Origin: Rhododendron vialii
Taxonomy: Eukaryota > Streptophyta > Magnoliopsida > Ericales > Ericaceae
Direction of reading: 5' to 3'
Assembly (NCBI RefSeq): GCF_030253575.1
Contig: NC_080568.1
Coordinates: forward strand, 12,089,001 to 12,153,000
Length of the DNA: 64,000 nt
In this document: positions 36,194 through 47,274 of the stretch, piece by piece
Numbering within the stretch: the stretch's first letter is position 1
Layout: each line of letters begins with the position of its first letter
Notes under the pieces: generated by a model
Seen by the model: the letters and a program-made list of their open reading frames with translations, nothing else
The model's database searches: none
Told to the model about the DNA's origin: nothing
Program-made: the position numbers and the translations under genes

Positions 36194-38222
36194 TGTAAAA
36201 TCCTGACTTTTACAATTCTAGTCATGTGATCCGAATAGGAACTCGACACTCTAATTTAATTCAAATAGTAAGTTAGGCTATGCGAAGTGTATCGTTTTCC
36301 GAATGAAAATGTGAATTCTGATTTAATTTTGTAAATACTATGGGACAATTGGGTTACATTTGATACACTTTACGAATTACGCGATATTGGAATCTTTCCT
36401 TTATAATCGGACACTGTCATGATAATCTACATATTTTTGTTAGTCTATGTTGAATTTTTAAGATTTTTCGTAGACCAAAATCTGAACGCGTTCAGACAAA
36501 ATTTGCGATGATCGGACGCGTGATGCCATGTGTCCTGATGATGTGCCAGAGGAATAACAAGTGTCACTCAAAAGGGAAAAGAAATGACCTGTTTCACCTA
36601 TACCCCCACCGATGTATATATATTCCCATTGGGATTAATTAACTTAAAAAGACAAAACAAATCTTTAGAAGACAGAGACGACCTCCTGTACCTATGCTTC
36701 CATCTGAGTTTCACCGCTGGCCGTACCGCTCAATCTCACCTGGGGAAAAATCTACCGTAAATCTACCGTTTTGTTTGGTAATTTCTCATTCATTCACTAA
36801 TTTACTTCCAATAGGTATTATGATATGTACTCTAGTTAAATATCAGAGGATGTAGATTTGGGCAAACCACATACAATACCACGCACAACGCACATAGCAT
36901 TGAGGAAATTAAGATCAAGTAAATACGCCTCTGCATATAAGAATAGGGCCTAAGATTCTAAGTGGATTTAGTAGAACTAATTATTCTTAAGGAATTAAAC
37001 TACTAGAAGTGTTGTATGAAGTTGGTCATAATTAACCATCAGTTTGATTAACCCTGTCATAGACTAAAGTTTCTTTAAATAACGTGAAGTTCCTTATTGA
37101 ATTAATTAGTGATGAGATTCACAAATTGACCCCGAGCCGTTTTCAAAGCCGAATAGGCCAACTCACAATCGAGAAGGCCTAAGGATTTTCTGATCACATT
37201 GTTAAATAGGTATTGGCACGAAATAATTGGCAAATAGGTCAATCCGAGACTTAAGCAAGAGTTCGACCTTGTTTTCATCTTAGCCCTCAACAAGTCAAAG
37301 GTGCAAGTACTGTGAATTGAGGTGACGCGTGTAAAGTGACCGCTACTTCTTAAAGGTGAGTTGCGTATACCTTAGTTACACGTATTTTCTGAAATTTTGG
37401 AATGAAATGCCATTGCTTGTTTTACTGGAAAATATGGAAATTGAGCTTCCTACTTGCTTTATTTGATGTTAATGCATGCAATGGTTGGTTTATAAATTTT
37501 ACGTGTTACGGTTAAAGACTAGACCATGGCAATATGTTTTGGAAACTGGAATTGTTACTGGTACATGCTTGTGATAATATGATTCATTCGAACGGTGTCC
37601 CGAGCACTAGGGGACGGGTAAAGATACTAGTGGCGTGAAGAAATAAGGTAGGAGATGCAGCCAGGCATCACCGGGTAATGATATCTTACCACTCTTCAAT
37701 GGGATCACTCCCCAACCGACTGGCAAAAACACCGTTGAATGCTATTATCGCTCAAAAGTGCAAAGTTGAAAGAGAAATGAAATGAAAAGGGTCCATTTCT
37801 TGGACCAAAGAAATGAGCTTTCGGACAAAAATACATGTACTGGATGGTCAACGAAATATTTGAATTGTTTTATAATGTGGGGTATTTCCATGGTCAAACT
37901 TGTAACTTTGGTATACGTTTCTCACCCGGGCTTCGGCTTATGAAAACCTTTTTCAATTTTTCAGGTTAAGGTAGATAGCAAGTTGTGGACTGAATGGAGT
38001 GCTAGAATAACCGTGGAGAATCGTTTATTGTCTAATGGTTTGTAATTATTATACTTGTACACTTAGAAGCTCTGGAATTATGTTATTTATTTTACGCTTC
38101 CGCATACTTTGAATCCTATGGTTTATGTGAGAAATCCCTAAACTAGAATATGAGCAGGCCTTCGGCGGCTTAACACCCGCTTGGCCAGTCACGTCTTCCA
38201 AGGTAGATTTTGGGTCGTGACA
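36194..38222 (+). mobile_element. solo LTR (chromovirus-like) inserted in the pararetrovirus
   Basis: 2,029 bp, beginning TGTAAAATCC and ending GGTCGTGACA, with exact TSD ATATT (36189-36193 and 38223-38227). The ends match the polarity of the intact chromovirus LTR coding strand, so it lies in plus orientation, opposite to the virus. It separates the movement-protein remnant from the capsid-like region and is therefore younger than the viral integration. Confidence 0.85.
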
Positions 38223-38239
38223 ATATTTATTAGCATATT

Positions 38240-39418
38240 CTTTTCTTTTTTGCTTATTTTTTTGACTTAAATTCTAAGAATAATTTGTCAATATCAATAT
38301 TAAACTCTTTATTTATGACAAATAAAGATGGATCAATAGGGTTTGAGGTTACTTCTTCAAAATCAGTTTGAGTTGGAAACCCTTGGGAGGTGTCTTCAAA
38401 TTTTGACTGTGTAAAATAACATGGTTTACTGATATGTGAACTTGATTCAACACATTTTAGCTTAATTCTAGGATCAAGTAAATTTCTATCTTTGCCTAGA
38501 CATAGCTATTGAACTATTTGATCTGCTTAGTTCTTTAATTCTAAGAGGAGGATTTACTCTTTGTTGATCAAAACTTATCCTAACTATACCATCTAGGTAT
38601 TGTTAAATATAGTCTAGATCAATCGTATCATTTTGCATTTTTTGTGGGTCACTTTCATTTTCACTAAGCCAACTGGTTGGTAGCTGGATATCACTCCAGG
38701 AGATGGTTTTGGGTACTTGTATATTAGCATTAGTGTTACTTTGTATGAATACAGTTTTGTCCTTTGGACTTTTGACTAAGGCATGAATATTCAAATTAGT
38801 TTTCATACATTTATAATAAATACCGTAAATTAATGCAATTGATTGACTTTCTTTGAGCATTTGAGTAATTGCTCCGGTAGTTTGAATATTTAAAGTTAAG
38901 GCTTTCAAAATATTCTTATCTTTTAGACTAAGAGGTAAATCAGGGTAACAGTTAAAATAAACTGGACCATTACGTAAGCTTGACTCCATTAATCCTAACA
39001 AACTATCACTGTAGACTGTGAATCTACTATCTCTTAAGGATAATAAGACTGAAGAATTTAGTCATTTTCTTGTAAGGGGTTTAATAGCTACTTGTACTAA
39101 TTCTACATGAATATAGCTATATCCTCTTTCGAGAAGTCATTTGACTGATTCTTTACTAAGAAGTGTGCATCTTTTTTCTTGTTTAGTAATAGCATAAACC
39201 TATTCTACAGTTTTTGCTACTTGATCAGTTCTAAAAGTATCTTCTAAAAAACTTGATTTGTAAATTTCTTTTACTGGGGTTTTGGGTATATTCCAATTTT
39301 CTAATTCTGTATCTAAATCTTGGTACTTATGTTCTTCTTGATTGACTATGTCTGGAAATTCAGATAACGAAGCCATTGAGAAGCTGGTTGAAGAACTACA
39401 CTTGAATAATCTATTCAT
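38240..39418 (-). pseudogene. movement-protein remnant of the pararetrovirus
   Basis: Frames at 39418-39200 and 39001-38603 carry NGPVYFNCYPDLPLSL and other blocks characteristic of the 30K-type movement domain of caulimovirids. The segments are out of frame with each other around 39200-39001, and the C-terminal linker reaches about 38240. In a working virus this protein opens plasmodesmata for cell-to-cell spread; here it is broken. Confidence 0.7.
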
Positions 39419-39690
39419 TGTGCTTAATCCTAGAGATTCTTCTTTTAATATTTTAATCCTAAATTACCATGTTTAAGACCTATCCTGTATACATGCATAC
39501 CCTAGTTTTAATCCTATCCTTCACGACTGCCTCACACTAGGACTTACAAAACGGATAGATAATAACTTGGGTGGCCATTGACAGAATGCTCAAACGATGA
39601 TAACAGAATTAAAATACTAATTGAAAATTCAATAGGAATAAAAACAACTTACAGATTACTTGGTGTTTACTCCTTTAACTATATCCTACT

Positions 39691-39704
39691 TGGCTCTGAT
39701 ACCA
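39691..39704 (-). other. tRNA-Met primer-binding site of the pararetrovirus
   Basis: The minus strand reads TGGTATCAGAGCCA, complementary to the 3' end of plant initiator tRNA-Met and the usual start point of minus-strand synthesis in caulimovirids. It lies four bases from the junction with the inverted right arm. Confidence 0.8.
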
Positions 39705-39707
39705 TGA

Positions 39708-40766
39708 TACCAAAGTCACCAACTTGAAGATCAGGAAAACCAGGAGTCTGACCAAGAGATCACCAGTGAAGATAATAGGCAAAGTTATTGGGATAATCTG
39801 ATGTGTGAGGAATTACAGAACATCAACAATATGATGGACGGGTAATATCCTAATCAAAAGCTAGTCATGATGGCAAAAGCACTATTTGTGGCACTACTGA
39901 AAGTAACCAACTTTTGGTCATTTCAGCACTGAAAGTGGAGACAGTCAGCATTTTCCTACGACAGCAAGAATCTGCTTTAAGTCATTTCTCCACCGAAAGG
40001 GAAAAGTCACCTACTTTGGTCACATGGCTGAATCATCTCGCAATTGTAAATCTCAAATCCTTACTCTATAAAAGGAATTGAGAAGGATGTAGTAAACAAG
40101 TCGAGTTAGGAAGTTTAGTTTAGAGAGAGAAGTCAGTATTTTCAGAAGCTCTGCTTCTTTTGTAATCACCTTGGTCAAGAGCTGAGTTTGTTAATACTCC
40201 AGCTTTCTTACCCACTAAACCACTTGTAAACCTTCAGTCATGTATCTTTCCTGATTCAGCAATTGAAATCAGACAGATTCAGTAAGTGATTTCTTACTTA
40301 ACTTATTATATGCTTAAATATAGATTATTTATTAAGAAATATGTTATACATATATATATTGTTTCATTAGTTTATACTCCCTCCGTGCCATAATGTTTTG
40401 GCATTTTTAGAAATGCGTGCCATTTTTAAATTGCATATATTTTTCAATCCATAATGTTTTAGGTAATTTTTTGAACTTTGTATAATAGAACAAATTAAAC
40501 TCTATCAAACAAGATCCATATTGCTTATAAAAAAATATTATGGATTAAAAGATATTGTTAATTTTTTCATAAGGCTGTAATAGTGAAAGTGCCAAACATT
40601 ATGGGACAGAGGGAGTAATATACTATACTTTATAGATTATAATACACTATATCAGTATGTTATAGTTTAAGTATATAATATACTATACTTTACAGTTTAA
40701 GTATATGATATACTTTGTAGATTATAATATACTAAATGGTAATTAGTATGTTTCCCATTTTAATTT
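39708..40766 (+). promoter_or_regulatory. right inverted copy of the viral intergenic region
   Basis: Inverted copy of 31233-32051. Its TATA box (CTCTATAAAAGG, about 40067-40078) points rightward, away from the viral genes. It is about 240 bp longer than the left arm only because a Stowaway MITE is inserted at 40377. Confidence 0.65.
40377..40615. mobile_element. Stowaway MITE
   Basis: 239 bp, ends CTCCCTCCGTGCCATAATG and (complement) CTCCCTCTGTCCCATAATG, flanked by TA on both sides. The paired left viral arm lacks it and shows the undisturbed sequence with a single TA, which confirms the boundaries. Confidence 0.9.
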
Positions 40767-40799
40767 GTATATATACATACATATATATTAGTTTTCTTC

Positions 40800-41510
40800 T
40801 TATAAGGACTACCTTATTTTAATAAAATGCGGACCTCCCTTTTCCGATCGAATTTCGATGATTCGAGCCGCTCAATGTGTTCAGAACGTTATTTTAAGGA
40901 TACCCGCGAGAAATCAACAAAAAAAATGACCAGGAAGGGCTTAATCCGAGCAGTTTTTGTTTGTTTTTATCTAACAGTTCAAATAACAATTGCTCAAATC
41001 AAGCCCTTCCCGGTTATTTTTTTTGCCGATTTCTCACGGGTACCATTAAAATCACGTTCTGAACACATTGAGCTGCTCGGATTATCGAAATCTAATCGGG
41101 AAAGGCGAGAAATGGGAGGTCCGCATATAAGGTCCTCATTTTTAGGTCTTTACCTAAAGATTTATGCATATATATATAGGGATCCCTGATTTTTTTTATA
41201 GTTTGGACCTCTTTGTTCCCGATTGAATTCCGATGATCCGAATCGTTCAATGTCTTTAAAACGTGTTTTTTAAGGATACACACGAGAAATCGAAAAAATA
41301 TATGATTGAGAAAGACTTGATATGAACAATTTTTATTTGAACCGTTCAATAAAAAATTGTTCGGATGAACACCTTCTCGGTCAAATTTTTTTTTTTTTTG
41401 CAGATTTCTCGCGAGTAACTTTGAAATCACGTTCTAAACACATTAAACACCTCAGATAATCGAAATTCAATTGAAAAAGGGATGCCCGCATTTTAACTAA
41501 AATGAGGACC
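40800..41510. repeat. two more ~300-bp hairpin repeats
   Basis: Units at about 40800-41150 and 41190-41510 have the same inverted structure and stem motif (GACC.GGAAGGGCTT) as the cluster at 29.7-30.9 kb. With that cluster they bracket the pararetroviral locus. Confidence 0.7.
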
Positions 41511-41527
41511 CCTTCATTTGAAACAAA

Positions 41528-41850
41528 TTGTGTGACACACCACAGCATCCTTCACCCTTCCTCCTCCACCGCCGCCACCCACGTCGCGCTCAAGCATGGA
41601 GGTCGAGGTGCGGTCGACGAAATGATCAACGACGATTTAGGTCAAGTGAGGTCGACTACAACGAGATCTCCGCCATGATCCGCAAGGTTGAAGGTGACGG
41701 TGATGGTGGCGGCCATTGTAGCAAGACGATCCCAGGTTTCCCTCATTCGCATGTTTATTCTCCATCCAAAAGTGCAAAAACGGCGCCCTTCTCCCTAAAC
41801 AAAATCGCCGGATCCGCTACCATTGTGTTCATTGCGGTGAGTTTATTGCT
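41528..41850 (+). other. GC-rich exon-like segment, unrecognised
   Basis: Higher GC than the surroundings, open in one plus frame for 108 codons (VDYNEISAMIRKVEGDGDGG), and followed by a CG|GTGAGT donor near 41836. It could be a first exon or a captured gene piece. No family is recognised and no downstream exon could be linked. Confidence 0.3.
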
Positions 41851-42002
41851 TTAGATCTGATTTTATTTTGAATTTTTCCTTGTTTCAATGGAGTTTACGA
41901 TTTATTAAGGTTTATTTGTTAGTTGTTAGCTGCATTTGAGGCGATGAACAAGTTCATGCTTTTTCTTCGACATGTTTTTCTAGATTTTTTATTGGCCTAT
42001 GT

Positions 42003-42560
42003 GTGGTGGAGTTGACACATATAACGTTATCTATTCTTTGCATGTTCTTAACAACAAAGATAGATACATTTATGGTTATTTATGCAAATCTGGAATCATT
42101 TTTAATGCACATATATTATTTGTACATCTGAACTCTATATCATGCCACCATAATAGACATATATGGTTACATTGAACTCTATATCATGCCACTATAACAG
42201 ACGTATATGGTTATATGTCCAAATCTATTCTCTACATGTTATCAATAGATAGATATGAAACATATATGGTTGTTAATGCAAATCTGGAATCTTTTTTATG
42301 CCAATAGAAGCACATATAATCCTATATGTGTACATCCGAACTCTGTATCATGCCACCATAATAGACATATATGATTATATGTCCAAATCTGTTATCTACA
42401 TCTTATCAACACAAAGATATATATGAGACATATATGGTTATATATGCAAATCTGAAATCTTTTTAATGCCAATACAAGTACATATAATGCTCAGAACTCT
42501 TTATCATGCCACCGTAACAGACATATATGGTTATATGTCCAAATCTGTTCTTTGCATGTT
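42003..42560. repeat. degenerate tandem repeat, ~160-bp period
   Basis: The motif 'catgccaccataatagacat' and its neighbours recur near 42143, 42185, 42350 and 42508, together with 'tatatggttatatgtccaaa'. Spacing is about 160 bp with one shorter step. Non-coding. Confidence 0.65.
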
Positions 42561-42791
42561 CTCATTCGATTGGGCAAGACACTAGTTTCATATGCCTTAA
42601 TGTATTTGTCAAAGACCCAAAAATTAGGACAGCTAAATTAATTTCCCAAGATAATTAAAGAAAAAAAGTTATATGTATATTTTTTGTTACACATATAATG
42701 TTATATGTTAAGATATGGCGGGTTCAAGAAGGGAATGGTATTTTTGTTTTGGACGAATTCCTTTTTTAAGTGAAGTGGACCTAAGGCCTTA

Positions 42792-43381
42792 TGGTATCCA
42801 CAATGCTATAATCAAAAATTGATAGCCAAAAGTTATCATATCAGCTTTTGATAATTCATTTTAAGAGATTATTAAGGTTAGCAATGTAGATGTCTACAAT
42901 GACAATCAAAATTTGTCACATCATCTTTTCAAACTACAAAAAACTAAAAACTATGACCAGTAGAAAATAGTTTTTTTTTAAAATAGTTTTGAAACTAATA
43001 AAAACTATTTACTAGAAATAGAAAATAATTTTTGAAACATTTTTTGTGGAAAAAAATATTTTTAAAAAACTATTTTCTAAAAAAAACAAAGTTTTAGTAA
43101 AATATTGATTTTTCAAAAATATTGTTCAAAGAGAGAGAGAGAGAGAGGGAAGAGAGATAGAACATTTTTGTATAATAATTGGTGTATTTGATTGAGAATA
43201 TGTAGGGTCTATGAAATTTGATTATTATCAAAGGTTGTTAGTTTTGGTTATTCAAAACCCAAAATTTGATTATTTCTAAAGAGGTTGTTAAGTTTGATTA
43301 TAGCATTGTGAGCCATATTTTGTACTAACATTGTTAATTTTAAAAAACTTTTTACTTTTGATTGTAGCATTGTGGATACTC
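42792..43381. mobile_element. PIF/Harbinger-like MITE, copy 1
   Basis: Inverted ends (TGGTATCCACAATGCTATAA and complement GAGTATCCACAATGCTACAA) with TTA on both sides (42789-42791 and 43382-43384), the duplication expected for PIF/Harbinger. 590 bp with a short GA run inside. Confidence 0.7.
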
Positions 43382-43384
43382 TTA

Positions 43385-46300
43385 AAGCATCCATAGTGGA
43401 ATAATCAAAAGTTGCCACATAATGTTTTGATTATCTTTTCACTACAAAAAAATGCACTATTAGCTACTAAACTTGCCAACGCAAGGCAGTTGTTGTTGGC
43501 AAATCTACGTCGTTGGCGACAAATATAATAAGCGTTGGCAAATCATACAAATAGCAATTACTTTTGGCGACAAAAGATGAGGTTGTCAGCAAATGTTGTT
43601 GGAGGATAGCTGGCACCATCCAAATCCAGGAGGGAAACGTTTTGCCAACCCATTTTTTATGTTTTGGCAACAAGATTCAAACATTGGGAAAAGGTTTGAA
43701 CCATATGCCTTCGTATTTGGTTTTTGACAGTTTTAATTTTGGATATATATCGCCAATGCTGGATGCTTGTGGTGAATATATCTTTTATTTGTACTGATTA
43801 TTCCTTGTTTCGAATTTCTATTGCAATTTTGTTTAACCACATCTGCTAGCAGTAAAATATGTATATTTTTAGGCCAATAAAATATTATAACACTATTATG
43901 ACTAGATGACTTGGGAAAACAAAAACCAGTATGCCAGGTAAAAACCTACTTGTAATTAAAAAGGTAAAACATGCCAAAAAATAAAAGAAAATGATTAATT
44001 GGACCAAAAATTTATTCAATGGACCAAAAAAGTCACAAAGACAAACTTGTTAATGAAAAAACAATTAAAAAAAATGATAACATAGCCCATATATTTTTAT
44101 TTGTTCTCTCAAATTTAATAAAACCCCAAAAAAACATCACTAGTTCAGCGATTCCCCCCTCCCCTATTTGGTGTGCCCTAGCCCAAGAAGACCTACTGCA
44201 GTTTTTTGGTATCTCTCCCTCTCGATGTCTCCGCTCTCTGCTACAGTTTTCTGGTATCCCTCCCTCTCGATGTCTCCGCTCTCTCGTATGTATGTTGGGT
44301 ATTGGCATTGTCTCCTCCACTGGTACATCATTGTCTACTTATCGAGACGAAACCTCTTTCCATCGGCACCCACACGAGCACCGCTTTCTTCCGCCCATGG
44401 CAATCAATAGCAGATTTCACCGGGCATGTTCCTCTTCCTCCCCCTGAATGTGTATGTGACTACGTGTACATATCTATCAATTTGTATTTTAATACGAAGT
44501 AATCACTGTTTCCTTAAAAGGTTATAATCCCAATATTAGACTAGCAAATTGGGACGGATGGAGTAGATCATTGTAATTGTCATGTTTTCCTTATATGTAA
44601 TTTGTTGTTTTAGTAAACCTAACACGGATTCAACTCTCTGATACTATATATCTCTTCAAGTGATTCTCAAATTTTCCCAAGTCATTGCCTGACTCCGTTA
44701 TTGTTGAACTAGAGTCATTCCCTACAAAATGCTATATCTTTCTTCGACGTGGGCAAGACTTCAAATGCATTGGGCAATTCAATAGATCAAATTGAGGTTC
44801 AAGATGATTGCATATTATTTGACTTCTTTGTAGTTCAAGTATACAATTTGCTTTAGGAAAGTTGACAGTAATAATATATTGAAGCATGCTCTGTTTGATA
44901 TGTAATTGGATATATTCATCTAAGGAGTACTTTGGTTTTTGGGTTTAAGTTTGAGGCTTCAAATTTACAACATTTAAATTGGTTTTGATTTCATAATGTT
45001 AAGCGTGCTTTTTGGATCGCTCATTACTTCTGTTCTGTCAGTTGAATCTCATCCACAAAAAATATCAGAATTATGCACTTTGATTACTCACGAGTCAACT
45101 GGGAAGACTAGGTGCGCAAATAACTTAAAATCGTGTCTACTCAATGGATATTTCAGCTTTGTAGTTAAGATGTCTTCCTAATTGAATACCCTTCACATTT
45201 TTTCTAGGTTCCATTTCATGAAAAGGGGTTGATGGACTCTGATTTCGTTTTGGAATCATGTGTATCACCAGCTTCACCGTAGATCAGAGGTTGTGAGCCT
45301 TATTGCAATGTTATTTTGTGATTTGGTTTACAATTAATACATTGTTATATCTTTTGATTAAATTATCAACTGAGAGTGGTGGTCCAGTGATGTGGATTTT
45401 ATGTTGCTTTTGCTTTTGTGTTCCTGTTCTTGCAGACTTGTTGCATCGAAAAACTTATGTGGGTGTTCTCTAGAGTTTAGATCGAATCAAGACAGTGTTC
45501 TTGTGTTGGCTACAAAAGCATGTATGTGCAAACCAAATTTAGGATTTAATCAAAAGGAGCAACAGTGATGAGGGGACATTGGGTGAAGGGCAGGATGCAG
45601 CCTCTATTAGTTAAATGAAAGCTGAAGGTATATTATTTTCTGCATACTTTTTGCTTGATATTCTTTCTAGGAGATGTAAGAGCATCAAAACACTCCATTA
45701 ATGGATTGATTAAGTAGAAAGAAGTTGTTTAAGTTATATTTACATGCACGAGCAAAGAGACCTCTTTTGCTATCCTACGTTAACTTGTTTAGATTGACTA
45801 CTTGTTGAAGTTTCTAGTTATTTTATTGTTAGTGAAGGACCCATTGTTCACTCACATTGGTACAAATAAGAATTTGTATTTTATTCTACTAATCGTCCTC
45901 TTTTTGGTACTCATAAACAAAGCTGAGAGGTTTACAGTATCACATTTCCTCCAAGTTCATTATGGTCTTTTGGTAGCTTTTTTTTTTTTTTTTTGATCAG
46001 ATGGTCTTTTGGTAGCTTAGTAAGTATTAACATGGACACTTCAATGGTATACGGTTTATTAGGCTTATTACTAGTACATGTATTTATTACTAATGTTTGT
46101 GTATTTTTTTGGCAGGGTTGAAGATGAACAGGTTCGACAATGCAACATAATCGCCTTTTAATATTAACATCGTGTCTATGTATCTAGAGAAGAAACATAC
46201 GATTGCAGCAGTGTTAACTCTTGGGGGAACAAATTACTTTTCGTCTCGTGATGTAAGGATATTCGATTATCGTTAGATTTCGGATATGTAGATACCTTTT

Positions 46301-47059
46301 GTACAAGTACACTTAGTAAGTATGAGGAATTGTAATTAGTTGTTGAATATATTTTGATAGTATCAAGAAGAATGTATTTTGATACCATTGAGATTGATTT
46401 GGTTGGAATTACTCAATATATAGGGTCCATTTTGATTTTGTACTTGAGTTGGTAATGTGAAATATATGAACATGCTATCGAGTTTTGTAATCAAAATTAT
46501 GAATTTGTAGAACCAAAATCCTTTTTGCCAACGCAATTAACTGTATGCAAAAGTATATTCTTGAGGTTGGCTAGAATCTTTTTGCCAACGCTTTGGTCGT
46601 CGCTAAACTTCATGCATTTATCGACGCCTTTCGTTTTGTGTTGGTAGAAACTTTTCTCGATGCACTTCCAGCGACGCACCAATTTCTGTGGGTAGAAACC
46701 TTTGCCAATGAAATTTTAGTTTCAGCAACAACCTTGCATATGTTTGCAAAACTATTTTTTCTTGTAGTGTTTTAAGAGGTTGGTAAGGTTATCAATGTAG
46801 ATATCCACAATGCCATAATTAAAATTAGATAATAAAAACTTGCCACATCACCTTTTCAACCTATAAAAATCTAAAAATTGTCACCATATAAAATAATTTT
46901 TTTAAAATAGTTTTCAAACTAATTAAAACAGGTTATTAGAAATAGAAAATAATTTTTTGAAAACTTTTATTTTGAAAAAAAAAACACTTTTCAAAAATAG
47001 TTTTTAAAAAAATATTTAAAAAACAGGTTTACTATTTTTGCAAAAAAACCAAAAACTTT

Positions 47060-47106
<47 letters not shown>

Positions 47107-47271
47107 TTTGGTTATTGGCAAAAAATTGCTTATTTTGATTATCCAATGAGCAAAATTTGATGAGTTGCTAAGAGGTTGTTAAGTTTGGTTATGCTATTGT
47201 GAGCACTTTTTTGAGAAAACATTACTAACTTTAACAACTTTATGATTTTGGTTATTCCACTGTGGATGCTC
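43385..47271. mobile_element. PIF/Harbinger-like MITE, copy 2, split by a CACTA element
   Basis: Starts AAGCATCCATAGTGGAATAA and ends with the complement GAGCATCCACAGTGGAATAA, flanked by TTA. The left TTA (43382-43384) is shared with copy 1, so the two MITEs sit head to tail on one target trinucleotide. Without the CACTA insertion it is about 555 bp, close to copy 1, with a (GA)n run at 47064-47103. Confidence 0.7.
43440..46769. mobile_element. non-autonomous CACTA (En/Spm) element
   Basis: Begins CACTACAAAAAAATGC and ends with the complement CACTACAAGAAAAAATAG. TSD TTT (43437-43439 and 46770-46772). Subterminal regions contain several TTGCCAACGC/GCGTTGGC motifs in both orientations, as expected for transposase binding. 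No transposase is visible in 3.33 kb. A GC-richer segment at 44140-44450 has a ~60-bp tandem duplication and may be captured sequence. Confidence 0.85.
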
Positions 47272-47274
47272 TTA

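Larger units (their letters stand above)
31233..40766 (-). mobile_element. endogenous caulimovirid (florendovirus-like) locus, decayed and rearranged
   Basis: A 9.5-kb locus reading on the minus strand: tRNA-Met primer-binding site (39704-39691), movement-protein remnant, capsid-type region, CCHC zinc knuckle, aspartic protease remnant, then two frames I do not recognise. No reverse transcriptase or RNase H is visible. Both ends carry inverted ~820-bp copies of the intergenic/promoter region (31233-32051 and 39708-40766). A solo LTR (36194-38222) interrupts the coding part and a Stowaway MITE interrupts the right arm. All coding parts carry stops or frame changes, so the locus is not functional. 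Assignment to Caulimoviridae follows from the order MP-CP-zinc finger-PR with a tRNA-Met site. Florendovirus is an inference, supported by nearby TA repeats, a setting described for that genus. Confidence 0.7.

Noticed and set aside
44019..44502. Protein-coding gene inside the CACTA element
   Set aside because: Overlapping short frames in all phases arise from a duplicated GC-richer segment. No domain and no splice-supported structure.
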